This document shows positions 45,336-55,127 of a stretch of DNA of 64,000 nt, piece by piece (the stretch's first letter is position 1; every line of letters starts with the position of its first letter). This DNA comes from Hyphomicrobiales bacterium. Its GTDB lineage: Bacteria; Pseudomonadota; Alphaproteobacteria; Rhizobiales; Rhizobiaceae. Location: NCBI GenBank assembly GCA_900466875.1, contig UBNQ01000016.1, forward strand, positions 124,001-188,000. Reading direction: 5' to 3'. The position numbers and the translations under genes are program-made. The notes under the pieces were generated by a model. That model saw only the letters and a list, made by a program, of their open reading frames with translations. It searched no databases and was not told where the DNA came from.

Positions 45336-47621
45336 TCAGGCGGCTGCGGAAACGATGACGGGGACGCTCTTGTATGACGGCGTGCCCGACAGCCGGTCGT
45401 AGTGCTCGAGCGTGACGACGACGTTCAGCTCCGGATAATACCCGGCCACCGATCCCCTCGGGATGTTGTATTCGACCACGGTGAATTTTCTGGCCTTCCT
45501 TGGCTCGCTGGAGAGCGTTGCGGTCAGGTCTATAAGGTCGCCGTCGCGAAGCCCGCGGTCGGCAAGGTCGGTCTTGTTCATGAAGACGACATCGCGCCGG
45601 CCGAAAACACCGCGGTATCTGTCATTGAGGCCGTAGACTGTCGTGTTGTACTGGTCATGGCTGCGTATCGTGGTGAGCATCAGAGCTTGTCGGTTCTCGA
45701 CCAGGCGATCATCATCGAGACTTGGAGGAAGCAGGAAATTGGCTTTCCCGGTGTCTGTCTTCCAGACCCGATAGGAAGCCGGGATGTCGAGCCTGAATCC
45801 GCCCTTCACGCGCACGCGCTTATTGAAGTCGTAGAAGTCGGGGAAGACGATTTCGATTTTCTCGCGGATCCGATCATAGTTGCTTACTAACCCGACCCAA
45901 TCGACACCGTGACGGTCGCCGAGCGTCGCCTTTGCGATTCCGGCGATGATGGCCGGTTCCGAGCGGAGCAGGGGACTCGGCGGGTTGAGGAAGCCCCGGG
46001 ACGCGTGGACCATGGACATCGAGTCCTCGACTGTTACCGACTGGGGTCCCGATGCCTGAGTATCAAGATCGGTCCTGCCGAGGCACGGCAGGATAAGCGA
46101 TGTCTTCGCGACGAGGAGATGCGATCGGTTCAGTTTCGTGGCGATGTGGACTGCCAGATCGAGCTTGCGCATGGCCGCGAACGTCGCATCAGGATCGGCC
46201 ATGGCGACCGCGAGGTTTCCGCCGAGGCAAACGAGCGCCTTGGAGCGACCGTCGGCGATCGCCTCGATCGTTTCGATCGCATTGTGCCCCTTTTCCCCAG
46301 ACGGTCGGAAGCCGAATGCCTTCTCCATTCCATCCAGGAGGGCATCGTTGGGAATTTCCGTGATACCGACGGTACGGTCGCCCTGGACGTTCGAGTGCCC
46401 GCGAACCGGGCAGATTCCGGCCCCCTTGCGACCCAGGTTCCCACGCAGCATCATGAAGTTCGCGAGCTGCTGGACGTTGGCGGTACCGTTCTCGTGCTGG
46501 GTCAGCCCCATCCCATAGCAAACGATGACCCTGTTGGCGTGGATATAGACGTCGGCCGCGTTCTCGAAGGCCGTCATCGAAAGCCCGGACACATCCAGGA
46601 TGCTCTCCCATGTGGTGGCCTCGACTTCTTTCCTGAGTTCTTCGAACCCGACCGTATGCTCGGCGATGAACTCACGGTCCAGCACCCCCGGACCTCCGCC
46701 ACGAATGTCCGCATCGTCGCGCTCGAAAACCATCTTTATCAGGCCCGTGAGCGTCGCGATATCGCCGCCGACCCTAAGCTGATTGTAGGAGGAGGCTATC
46801 GGTGTCGACGACAGAGTCAGCATCTCGACAGGGTTCTGTGGCGCGGCGAACCGCTCAAGCGCGCGCTCCTTGAGAGGATTGAACGCGACGATCGGCACAC
46901 CACGGCGGGAGGCCTCATGCAGCGTCGTCATCATTCTCGGATGGTTGGTGCCCGGATTGTGGCCAAAGGAGAAGATCGCGTCACAGTGATCGAAATCCTC
47001 GAGCGTCACGGTTCCCTTGCCGACGCCGATCGACTTGGGCAACCCGACGCTCGTAGCCTCGTGGCACATGTTCGAACAGTCGGGGAAGTTATTGGTCCCG
47101 AAGGCGCGAACGAAGAGTTGATACATAAAGGCCGCTTCGTTCGAGGCACGGCCGGAGGTATAGAACTCTGCCATGTTCGGATCGGGCAGCTTGTTGAGTT
47201 CCGCTGCGATGATTTCGAGGGCTTCTTCCCATTCGATGGCTTCGTAGCGGTCGCGGCTCCGATTGTAGAAAAGCGGCGTCGTCAGCCTTCCGGCGTCTTC
47301 GAGCTTGTGATCGGTCCAGGTCCAGAGCTCGTTGACGGTGTTGTTTTCGAAGAAGTCCGGGCCGACGCGGCGAGCCGTGGATTCCCAGGTGATCGCCTTC
47401 GCGCCGTTCTCGCAGAACTCGAACGACGAGGTGTGCTTGGGATCAGGCCAGGCGCAGCCGGGGCAGTCGAAACCGTCCGGCTGGTTCGCCTTGAGAAGCG
47501 TCGCGGCTCCCTGAGCGACCACCTGCTGATGGGCGAGGGTCTTCGCGACTGCTTTGAGTGCACCCCAACCGCCAGCCGGGTCATCGTATCGCTCAATTCC
47601 TTCCGGACGTTCGTCCTGCAT
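45336..47621 (-). CDS. FdhF/YdeP-family molybdopterin oxidoreductase
   Basis: 761 residues. YdeP-like features: N-terminal GFDCPGCAWPDP with only two Cys, so no complete [4Fe-4S] CxxCxxxC motif; WTDHKLEDAGRLTTPLFYN; a candidate Mo-ligand Cys in CSNMCHEATSVG; and the CYGMGLTQHENG and LRGNLGRKGAG blocks of bis-MGD enzymes, ending with GYYPELNVVV. In enteric bacteria YdeP is linked to acid resistance; its reaction is unknown. AGAGGA precedes ATG 47621. It needs molybdenum cofactor, like IorAB. A TCTTACAAT element lies 97 bases upstream. Confidence 0.92.
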   Translation of the reverse strand: MQDERPEGIERYDDPAGGWGALKAVAKTLAHQQVVAQGAATLLKANQPDGFDCPGCAWPDPKHTSSFEFCENGAKAITWESTARRVGPDFFENNTVNELWTWTDHKLEDAGRLTTPLFYNRSRDRYEAIEWEEALEIIAAELNKLPDPNMAEFYTSGRASNEAAFMYQLFVRAFGTNNFPDCSNMCHEATSVGLPKSIGVGKGTVTLEDFDHCDAIFSFGHNPGTNHPRMMTTLHEASRRGVPIVAFNPLKERALERFAAPQNPVEMLTLSSTPIASSYNQLRVGGDIATLTGLIKMVFERDDADIRGGGPGVLDREFIAEHTVGFEELRKEVEATTWESILDVSGLSMTAFENAADVYIHANRVIVCYGMGLTQHENGTANVQQLANFMMLRGNLGRKGAGICPVRGHSNVQGDRTVGITEIPNDALLDGMEKAFGFRPSGEKGHNAIETIEAIADGRSKALVCLGGNLAVAMADPDATFAAMRKLDLAVHIATKLNRSHLLVAKTSLILPCLGRTDLDTQASGPQSVTVEDSMSMVHASRGFLNPPSPLLRSEPAIIAGIAKATLGDRHGVDWVGLVSNYDRIREKIEIVFPDFYDFNKRVRVKGGFRLDIPASYRVWKTDTGKANFLLPPSLDDDRLVENRQALMLTTIRSHDQYNTTVYGLNDRYRGVFGRRDVVFMNKTDLADRGLRDGDLIDLTATLSSEPRKARKFTVVEYNIPRGSVAGYYPELNVVVTLEHYDRLSGTPSYKSVPVIVSAAA

Positions 47622-47717
47622 GACTGATCCTCTCTGCCACTCTAAACGCATGCGACTGCCACGGAGGGCGGCATGCCTTCTTGCTCGGCCGGAGAATGCC
47701 AGTCTGCGGGATAGGGT

Positions 47718-47726
47718 ATTGTAAGA
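47718..47726 (-). promoter_or_regulatory. TCTTACAAT element ahead of the YdeP-type gene
   Basis: Same nine bases as at 11142; 97 bases before ATG 47621. Confidence 0.42.
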
Positions 47727-47771
47727 AACAGCCCCGATCGTAATTGCCGTCCGAATGGGGGCGCAGACGCT

Positions 47772-50135
47772 CTACTCGGTCCGCTCGACGGCGAACGGAA
47801 GGTCGAACGAAAAACGCGCTCCTCCTTGAGGCAGATTGACGACGGTCAGTTGCCCGCCCATCGCCGCCACGGCGGAGCGGCAGATCTCGAGCCCCATGCC
47901 GATTCCTGTCGCCTTGGTAGTGAAGAACGGCTCGAACAGTTTCTGGATATACTCCTCCGGAATGCCCGGCCCGGTATCGCTCACAAGGACCTCCACGGAA
48001 AGGTCTTTAGCAATCAGTTCGATCGCGACACGCCTCGCTCCACTCTGGCCGCGCATGGCGTCGACGGCGTTGTTGACCAAGTTGACGAACACCTGTTGCA
48101 GCTCAACGGGATCACCCATGATCTCCGGCAGGGGCTTCACGCAGATGACCTCCAATTCAACATCGGCCCTTTTGAGGTCATGGTCTATGAGATCACGTGT
48201 TTCCAGGACGAGCTGCTGGAGGTTGATGGCACCGACGGCGCGCCGTCGTCCCACGAGGTTTTCCCGGGTCCGCTGGACGATGCCCGCCACCCGTCGCGCG
48301 TTCTTTTCCATGCGCTGCAGGATACGGTCCACTCCTTCGATGTCGGGGGTCTCGCGCCCCACCATTCGTAAGCCGGTCCGCGCGTCGAACACCATGGAGG
48401 TGATAGGCTGGTTCAGCTCGTGAGCGATCGAGGCGGAAAACGCACCGACGGTCGCTATACGGTTGGCCCGGGCCATTTCAGCCTGCGCAGCCTGGCGCAT
48501 CTCCTCGATGCGCTCCTGTTCTGACAGGTCGAGGTGGCTGGATAGATGCAGGCCGTCCGAAAGCCGGGTCACAGTGAAGTAGACCGGAATTCTCCGGCCA
48601 CCTTTTCCTACCAATACGGTACGGCCGTCGATGTGATGGATGCCAGTGAAATACATGTCCAGCTGGCGAAGCAGGACTTCGGTTCCGTCCTCCGCGTTCT
48701 GCGCCGGCGGATTGGCGACTAGATCGGCAACGCTCTCGTATCCCATGAGGCGAGCGAGCGCCTCGTTTACCCGGGTGGTCCGGATCGCACCCAGCGTGCG
48801 TGCGAGCTCGTCGGGGTGCGCGGTCATATATGCCGGTAGATCGGTCACGCCGCGCTCCTTGATCGCGTCGAGCATCTTCTCGGCGGCGCTGAAGTCCATC
48901 TCCGCGAACGTCATGTTGCTGACGTCGAACAGCCCGGCGTACCTCTGCTCTGTCAGCACAAGCTCCGAGGTCCGCTCTGCAACGCGCTGTTCCAGCGTCT
49001 CGTTGAGTTCCTTTACCTTCTGATGCGAGGTCACTTCGTCGTTGATATCCGAAATGCCCCCGTAGTACCTTACATCCCCAGAACTCTCGCCCGGCCGAAC
49101 CGGCCGCCCCACCAAAGACATCCACCGGTATTCCCCGCTGGCATGACGCAACCTGTACGTCGCGCGAACCTCGATGCGGCCGGAGAGCGCTTCGGTCCAG
49201 ATATCTGAGAACCGTTTTCGGTCATCCGGATGGATATCGGCTGCGTAATCTTGCCGGTCTATCGTCGTATTGGCATCCCTGCCGGTGATTTCGGTGTAGC
49301 GGCGGTTGAAAAAGTCGATCCTGCCCGAGGCATCGGCCCGCCACAAAATCTGCGGAACCGAGTCCGTGAAGTTCGCCAGCTCCGTCCGACTGGTCTCGAG
49401 TTCGTCCCGGACCACCTGAAGCTCCTGCTTCGCGACGACCTCGTCGTGAACGTCGGATAGTCCGCCGAAGCGTTCCACCTGGTCCGTCAGCGGTGAGTAG
49501 GCCGGATTGTCGTAGATCTGCATCCAGCGGTACGACCCATTCGCCTGGCGGATTCTCACCTTGAGATCCGTGACGGTCCTGTTCGCGACCGCGGCGGACA
49601 CGGTCTCGTTGAGGATCGGGATGTCGTCAGGATGGACGACATCGTTGTAGCGCTGCCCCTCCAGGACTGTTAGCCGATCCAACCCCGTCACGGCCGTCCA
49701 GCTCGCGTTCAAATACTCGATCTCGCCACGGGGGTTCGACCGCCAGAGCACATAGGGGACGGAATTCGCGAAAAGGTCGACTTCGGCCCGACTGCGTTCG
49801 AGGTCCTGTTGGGTTGCCTCGAGACGCTTCCTGCTGACCAGCAACGCCGCGGTGACACCGATCGCGATGCAGGCGAACAGGCAGCGCAAGACGCTCGCTG
49901 TCGTTGGCGTATGGAAATGGACGACAATCCACGCCAAAACGGTCAGGACAATGCAGCCCTGGGCAGCCCGCATGACCTCCCTACCGTTGCCGACCGCGGA
50001 AACGAGCACCAATACCGCGAGGTATAGGATCGCGACTGAGGACTCGTACTCGGCGATGCTGTCAATCCAGAAAACCAGTGCTGCCAAGGCGGCCGCCAAT
50101 GTCAGGAAAACAGGTCTTCGTATCGGTTCAGTCAT
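47772..50135 (-). CDS. Membrane sensor histidine kinase with multiple PAS domains
   Basis: 787 residues. About three N-terminal hydrophobic helices (MASE-like, residues 8-100) are followed by two clear PAS_3 domains (SVPYVLWRSNPRGEIEYLN and SVPQILWRADASGRIDFFN, each with YRWM near its end), a coiled coil (VKELNETLEQRVAERTSEL), a third PAS-like part (about 405-545), HisKA with SIAHELNQPITSM, and HATPase_c with LVNNAVDAMRG, SDTGPGIPEE and GIGMGLEICRS. No receiver partner is adjacent; receivers at 54606 and 55128 are the nearest. It is related to the kinase at 29516. Confidence 0.92.
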   Translation of the reverse strand: MTEPIRRPVFLTLAAALAALVFWIDSIAEYESSVAILYLAVLVLVSAVGNGREVMRAAQGCIVLTVLAWIVVHFHTPTTASVLRCLFACIAIGVTAALLVSRKRLEATQQDLERSRAEVDLFANSVPYVLWRSNPRGEIEYLNASWTAVTGLDRLTVLEGQRYNDVVHPDDIPILNETVSAAVANRTVTDLKVRIRQANGSYRWMQIYDNPAYSPLTDQVERFGGLSDVHDEVVAKQELQVVRDELETSRTELANFTDSVPQILWRADASGRIDFFNRRYTEITGRDANTTIDRQDYAADIHPDDRKRFSDIWTEALSGRIEVRATYRLRHASGEYRWMSLVGRPVRPGESSGDVRYYGGISDINDEVTSHQKVKELNETLEQRVAERTSELVLTEQRYAGLFDVSNMTFAEMDFSAAEKMLDAIKERGVTDLPAYMTAHPDELARTLGAIRTTRVNEALARLMGYESVADLVANPPAQNAEDGTEVLLRQLDMYFTGIHHIDGRTVLVGKGGRRIPVYFTVTRLSDGLHLSSHLDLSEQERIEEMRQAAQAEMARANRIATVGAFSASIAHELNQPITSMVFDARTGLRMVGRETPDIEGVDRILQRMEKNARRVAGIVQRTRENLVGRRRAVGAINLQQLVLETRDLIDHDLKRADVELEVICVKPLPEIMGDPVELQQVFVNLVNNAVDAMRGQSGARRVAIELIAKDLSVEVLVSDTGPGIPEEYIQKLFEPFFTTKATGIGMGLEICRSAVAAMGGQLTVVNLPQGGARFSFDLPFAVERTE

Positions 50136-50274
50136 GCCGCCCAGGCCCTCGTATAGTCGACCGTCCCAATGGCCGTCCCCTTGAACATGAATATCTCCTT
50201 ATCCCTCCGTTGTCGCTAGGCTTTAAGTCTTGCCAAAGCTGACCGGGACGGGATCGGTACGGAAAGAACGGCAC

Positions 50275-50290
50275 GATTATGCAATAAATC
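50275..50290 (+). promoter_or_regulatory. GATTATGCAATAAATC element ahead of dps
   Basis: About 90 bases before dps. With the preceding CAC it nearly matches the element ahead of the aldo-keto reductase (CACGATGATACAATAAA). Confidence 0.45.
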
Positions 50291-50375
50291 ATGTCCAATG
50301 CCCTCCAGGTTCCAGTGACCCCGGACGAGTGGCGCTAGCGCTATTGGCATCCGGCAGAACCAGAAGGAGATCTCC

Positions 50376-50891
50376 ATGGAACAGACTTCCACGACGACGC
50401 GTCGAAAAGCACCGCTCACCACCCCGACCGGCCTCGGCCAGAACGCACGAAACGACATCTCGGGAGCGCTTACCGCCTTGCTGGCAGACGTGTTCGCGCT
50501 CTACATCAAGACCAAGAATTTTCACTGGCATCTCTCCGGGCCCCATTTCCGCGATTTCCACCTCATGCTGGACGATCATGCGGATCAGTTGATCGGCATG
50601 ACGGACGCGATCGCCGAGCGCGTCCGGAAGGTTGGTGGCGCGACGCTGCGGTCTATCGGCCATATCGCGCGCGTGCAGCGACTACTCGACAATGACGCGG
50701 ACTTCGTCACTGCCGAAGACATGCTCGCGGAACTCAAGAGCGACAACGAACAGCTGATCGGGATAATGAGACAGGTCCACGAACTGACCGCTGAGCATGA
50801 TGACGTTGCGACAACGAGCCTTCTCGAAGGTTGGGTGGACGAAGCCGAAGGCCGAGTGTGGTTCCTATTTGAATCGAACCGCAAAAGCTGA
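50376..50891 (+). CDS. dps: Dps-family DNA-protecting ferritin
   Basis: 171 residues. The four-helix Dps fold has the ferroxidase-site block NFHWHLSGPHFRDFHLMLDDH (His, Asp and Glu/His ligands shared between subunits). The N-terminal 20 residues are basic and flexible (TTTRRKAP), as in DNA-binding Dps. It stores iron using hydrogen peroxide and protects DNA in stress. GAAGGAGATCTCC is a strong ribosome site. It is convergent with the second winged-helix/ATPase gene, 17 bases apart. Confidence 0.94.
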   Translation: MEQTSTTTRRKAPLTTPTGLGQNARNDISGALTALLADVFALYIKTKNFHWHLSGPHFRDFHLMLDDHADQLIGMTDAIAERVRKVGGATLRSIGHIARVQRLLDNDADFVTAEDMLAELKSDNEQLIGIMRQVHELTAEHDDVATTSLLEGWVDEAEGRVWFLFESNRKS

Positions 50892-50908
50892 TCATTCCGG
50901 AGCCGCGG

Positions 50909-53644
50909 CTAGAGAAGCGAAGCGGCATCGGCCACATCGGCGATGTCTTCCCGGTACTCCACCGCATCCAGGGCTTCGAGAAGCGCGCTCCTCGAGGCGC
51001 TTCTACGATCCGGCGGGGAGTGCCGGTGAAGGCTGGTCGCGCATCTCAGGGCAAAGGTGCTTGCGGCCTGCTTTACGGCTAAGTCGTGCGCCGTCTGAAG
51101 GAGTTCGCGCCCTGCTCCCGGCGAAATCGGCATTGCCAACTCGCCGCGCAGCCTCAGGACTTCAGCACCGCACCAAGTAACCTCCGGGACGATCCGCTCC
51201 AGGAGTTCGGCGCTGGCAAGACGTCCGCCTATGACGAGACAGTTTTCGAAAGGCGTCCCCCCCAGTCGCGATACCGTTCGTTCGAATGCTGCCGGATCGC
51301 CTTCCTCTGTCGCGGTGACGACCTCCTCGTAAGCCTGTCCCCAAGCTTTCCATCTGAGAAGCGAGTGCCTCGTCGACGCCTCGCGGAGCATTCCCATCAG
51401 TCTTGCTCCGAGGAAGGCGTCGCCGATGCCAAGCGCGGTCGGGCAGGCGGAAGCGGCCAGATAAAGGCATGTCGAAATGGGGTGATCTTTCTCCAGGACC
51501 TCGTTCAGGGCCTCGTGGAGAGTGGTTTGGGCGGCGGAGTATCTCCCCTGTATCCATAGCGTTTTCACGATGACGCAGAAAGCGCTGATACGGACGTCGA
51601 AATAGCTCGCGCTATTTGGAGAGGGTTTCGGGGCTTCTCTCGTCGGCACGAGCGCAATCCGCGCGTGCTCCATGGCGTTGTTGAAATCGCCGATGTAGTG
51701 ATGGTTGTGGTTCAGAAAATGGCTTCTGGCCTGTGGAGGCATTTGATCGAACTCCTTATCGAAACGATGAACGAGGTCGAGCGCCTTCTGGTAGTGGCCG
51801 TTGGCCGTATGTATCGCCGCAGTCCCGGCTATGGCCCGCATCAACATGGAAATGTCACGAGCTTCGGCGGCGAGTTCCAAAACCCTATCATACTGATGGA
51901 TAACCTCGCGATTTCGTTCGAAGGTCTTGGAATGGTAAAGTGCGACGCCGTATAGCATCCGAAGCTTCATTTCGAGGCCCGCATCAGCAACGCCTCTGGC
52001 TTCGAACAGCCGTAAAGCCCGCTCGGATACCGCGTGTTGCTCTCCGACAAGGCCGAACTGAACCCAAAGCGTGTCGGATTTCGCCGTGAGCGCCAGGCCC
52101 AGGTCCTCATCACCGTCCTCACCAAGCGTCCAAAGGAGAGCCGAACGCAGGTCGTTGACGATCTCACTGTTGCTGGCGCGCCATCTCATTGGATCGAGCC
52201 GATTCCATTCATCGGCGGCCGAGGAAAGGCGTTCCAGACAATATCGCGCATGCGCGAGCCTGCACGACCTGGAAAACCCCGCTTGGGCTAGCTTTTCGCG
52301 TGCGTAGTCCCGCGTCGTCAGCAGCAGCCTGAAGCTCCCGCCGCGCTGGGTGACGACCAGCAGTGACTTGAGAAAAAGTCCGTCAAACGCTCCGAGGAAG
52401 GCATCGGGATCGTCCGCGCTCTCCGAAACGCAGAGGGCCGCGTCCGTAGAGAACGTTCCGGCAAAGACTGAGAGCCTCAGCAGTAGCGCCTTCTCCTCGC
52501 CTGAAAGGGTGGAATAGCTCCAATCCAATGTCGCTCTCATCGTCTGCTGGCGAGGCGGCGCGGTCCTTCGGCCACGCCTAAGAAAGGCGACCGGCTCGGC
52601 GACCGATGCGTGAAGTTGTGGCAAGTCCATGTCGAAGAGGCGGGCCGCTGCGAGTTCGATTGCCAGCGGTATTCCGTCGAGGCTGCGAACTATGTCCGCA
52701 ACGAGCCGGAGGCTGTCTCTTCCGGAGAGATCGAGATCGTCACCGGCGAGAGCCGCCAGCGAGACAAACAGCTCGACCGCCGGAAAGTCCCGGATATCTG
52801 AGCTTTCCTGCGTGTCACCCGGAAATTCGAGCGGCGCGACTTGCCGCACCTTTTCCATTGAGGTCCTCAACGGCTCCCGCGTTGTGGCAAGGATTTGAGT
52901 TGTTGGAGATTCACGGAGTATGAGTTCTGCAGCGTTCGCGGCCGCATCCACGATGCGTTCGCATCCGTCCAGAAGGAGCAAAGTGTGCCTTTTCGAGAGC
53001 TCGGCTACTATCCCCGGAAGGACATCGTCGCCAAAAGCACTCAGTCCAAGCTGGGTGGCCAGCGTCGGCAAAAGAACCTCGCTGTCGGCAAGGGTGGCGA
53101 CATCGATGAAAACCACCCGTTTTCTCTCCGCCACGGCATTCGCGCACGAAACCGCGACCGCGGTTTTACCGATACCCCCGGGCCCGGCCAGCGTTAGAAG
53201 ACGCGTCCCCTCGAGCAGGTCGAGCGTAGAACGGATATAGTTGCTTCTGCCTATCAGCCTTTTCGGCATACGCGGCAGGCTGCCGACCAGATGGTAGGCT
53301 GCAGGCGCACTTGGCTCCGGGGTCGTTTCGTCCCGCGAAATTGCTCGCACGCTCCCGGCAAACACATACCCTCGGCCCGGTATCGTCTCGATCAAATGTC
53401 TCGCATGGTCCCCGAGGGCTTTCCTAAGAGCTACCAGATGTACCCGTAGCGCTCCCTCGTCCACGATGGTCGTCGGCCAGACCGACGCGATCAACTCGTC
53501 CTTGGTCACGACATCTCCCGCCCTGCTCACAAGGGCAGAGAGAATGTCGAAAGCCCTGCCTCCAAGCCGCAATGGCAGGCCGTTCTCGGTGAGACGTCGT
53601 TGTTCGATATCTATTTCATAGTCGTCGAATTGAAAGAGCGACAT
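50909..53644 (-). CDS. Winged-helix DNA-binding regulator with NB-ARC/STAND-type ATPase and helical repeats (copy 2)
   Basis: 911 residues with the layout of copy 1: OmpR/CadC-type winged helix (FDDYEIDIEQRRL, RVHLVALRKALGD, IETIPGRGYVFAG), ATPase with GPGGIGKTAVAVSCA, TLLLLDGCERIV and ATTREPL, the RRGRRTAPPRQQTMRATLDWSY segment, and a long TPR-like C-terminal half. It starts 18 bases after the redoxin stop, so the two are probably one operon and the redoxin may be part of its signal path. Confidence 0.87.
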   Translation of the reverse strand: MSLFQFDDYEIDIEQRRLTENGLPLRLGGRAFDILSALVSRAGDVVTKDELIASVWPTTIVDEGALRVHLVALRKALGDHARHLIETIPGRGYVFAGSVRAISRDETTPEPSAPAAYHLVGSLPRMPKRLIGRSNYIRSTLDLLEGTRLLTLAGPGGIGKTAVAVSCANAVAERKRVVFIDVATLADSEVLLPTLATQLGLSAFGDDVLPGIVAELSKRHTLLLLDGCERIVDAAANAAELILRESPTTQILATTREPLRTSMEKVRQVAPLEFPGDTQESSDIRDFPAVELFVSLAALAGDDLDLSGRDSLRLVADIVRSLDGIPLAIELAAARLFDMDLPQLHASVAEPVAFLRRGRRTAPPRQQTMRATLDWSYSTLSGEEKALLLRLSVFAGTFSTDAALCVSESADDPDAFLGAFDGLFLKSLLVVTQRGGSFRLLLTTRDYAREKLAQAGFSRSCRLAHARYCLERLSSAADEWNRLDPMRWRASNSEIVNDLRSALLWTLGEDGDEDLGLALTAKSDTLWVQFGLVGEQHAVSERALRLFEARGVADAGLEMKLRMLYGVALYHSKTFERNREVIHQYDRVLELAAEARDISMLMRAIAGTAAIHTANGHYQKALDLVHRFDKEFDQMPPQARSHFLNHNHHYIGDFNNAMEHARIALVPTREAPKPSPNSASYFDVRISAFCVIVKTLWIQGRYSAAQTTLHEALNEVLEKDHPISTCLYLAASACPTALGIGDAFLGARLMGMLREASTRHSLLRWKAWGQAYEEVVTATEEGDPAAFERTVSRLGGTPFENCLVIGGRLASAELLERIVPEVTWCGAEVLRLRGELAMPISPGAGRELLQTAHDLAVKQAASTFALRCATSLHRHSPPDRRSASRSALLEALDAVEYREDIADVADAASLL

Positions 53645-53662
53645 GCCAGATGACCTCGTGGA

Positions 53663-54247
53663 TCAGTCGCTTGGGTCGACGGTCGAAGGACGGGAAAGAT
53701 GTTGCCTCACGGCGTTTGCAATGACCGGCGAATCGGCACGCCCCTTTGCCCCATCGAATGCTGCCCAATTGATGACACCGCGCCGGTCAACGAGATAGGT
53801 TGCAGACAACCGAGGCGAGGTTTTTTCCCGGTTGAAACCGTAGAGCCGAGAGACTAGGGCTTTCGGCTCCCAATCCAGCAAGACAGGGTAGCCGGCCTGT
53901 GCTGCTTCGAAATGACGCCGTACACATGTCGGTTCGGCGCAAACTATTCTGACGATCGCCACGCCGATTATCCCGAGCGCAGGTGCTATCGCGTCGAGAC
54001 AGGCGCTCTGCTGTATCCACCTGTCGCCTTGTCCAGAGTAAAAGTGGAGAACGAAGGGCGCGCCGATCAGATCGGCGAATCTAAACATCCCCCCGTCATC
54101 GCGAGGTAGGACGAATGCGGGGGCGTATTCACCGATGGGCACACTTCGCACGCACGAGCCAGCCGCTGTCGAGCTGACTTCACTCTTTAAGACCGATTCC
54201 ACAATCCCATCGCGCCGGGGAATGGCTGCTAGGTTTGTTCTCGTCAT
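53663..54247 (-). CDS. Redoxin/AhpC-TSA-fold protein without the standard peroxidatic Cys
   Basis: 194 residues; the core from about 35 (IGEYAPAFVLPRDDGG) follows peroxiredoxin order: FRFADLIGAPFVLHFYSG, then a strand, and YLVDRRGVINW near the end. In Bcp/PrxQ the catalytic Cys is about nine residues after the FYP; here that position is Ile. A Cys five residues further (QQSACLD) matches the resolving Cys position, and two more Cys occur in IVCAEPTC. It may be a redox sensor rather than a peroxidase. It is probably cotranscribed with the copy 2 regulator. Confidence 0.75.
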   Translation of the reverse strand: MTRTNLAAIPRRDGIVESVLKSEVSSTAAGSCVRSVPIGEYAPAFVLPRDDGGMFRFADLIGAPFVLHFYSGQGDRWIQQSACLDAIAPALGIIGVAIVRIVCAEPTCVRRHFEAAQAGYPVLLDWEPKALVSRLYGFNREKTSPRLSATYLVDRRGVINWAAFDGAKGRADSPVIANAVRQHLSRPSTVDPSD

Positions 54248-54605
54248 GTCTCCCTGTCGCCTCTTACGATGCGCCCGGGCTCAACAACCAAGCGCCTTCC
54301 CAAAATGACGACCTAAACGGGTGCACTGAACTGCGTTCCATGCATTCCACTCCTCCCAAAGGCGAAGTTCTCGGATGGAAACGCACTCGGACACGCACGT
54401 TAGGTCGTAGGCGACCTTCACTGAAAACGTGAGTTAACGCATGTGAAATCTTGTTAAGTTTGGGTTTTCGGAGTGAGCAACGTGATCCAGATAGCCCCCG
54501 TTGCCCCGTATGGCGGGGAACTTCTCCACCGCAAGAGACGTTGTTGCCCGACGGTCTATACCCCTTTGCCACGGGGCCAGAAAAATACGCGAAAAGGCAT
54601 AAGTC
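54248..54605. other. Intergenic region between redoxin and receiver genes
   Basis: About 360 bases. No gene supported; a small hairpin AGGTCG-TAGG-CGACCT is present near 54401. Promoters for both divergent genes must lie here. Confidence 0.4.
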
Positions 54606-55001
54606 TTGACGACATACCCACTGATATCGGTAATCGACGATGACCCCAGTGTCAGAGTCGCGATCGACGACCTTCTTAAAAGCAGCGGATACTCTACAAG
54701 CGTTTTCGGCACGGCCGACGGCTTTTTGAGTTCGTCGGCTTTATGGGAAAGCGATTGCGTGATCAGCGACGTTGAAATGCCTGGAACGAGCGGTGTCGAA
54801 CTACTTCGCTTTCTTCGCAATAACAGGATAGACGCGCCGGTTATATTGATGTCTGCAAGAGCAGGGGGATCGACCCCGACCGAAATAACTGGTTCAGACG
54901 CATTTGCGTTTATCGAGAAGCCGTTTTCTCCGGAGAGTTTTTTGGACTTGGTCCATTCGTCGCTCCGGCAGGGATTGCGTCAACCTCGAATGATCGGCTG
55001 A
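54606..55001 (+). CDS. Single-domain FixJ-like receiver
   Basis: 131 residues, TTG start. Receiver with VIDDDPSVR acidic pocket, phospho-Asp in VISDVEMPG, Ser in ILMSAR and Lys in FIEKPFSPE. No HTH. It precedes a full FixJ-type regulator by about 126 bases; the pair may compete for one kinase. Confidence 0.85.
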   Translation: MTTYPLISVIDDDPSVRVAIDDLLKSSGYSTSVFGTADGFLSSSALWESDCVISDVEMPGTSGVELLRFLRNNRIDAPVILMSARAGGSTPTEITGSDAFAFIEKPFSPESFLDLVHSSLRQGLRQPRMIG

Positions 55002-55127
55002 CGGGCGGTTTAGGCTATTTCCCACACATCTATGGGCATTGCCGAATTGCAACGCCAATATTCCCGGGTTAAATCTCCGTACGTACGGCACTGGTTTCGG
55101 CGAGATCTATTCCTGCTGGAGCCGCCG

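Noticed and set aside
45909..47627. Plus-strand open frame of 572 codons opposite the YdeP-type gene
   Set aside because: The reverse strand encodes a clear molybdoenzyme; this frame is a high-GC shadow with no domain.
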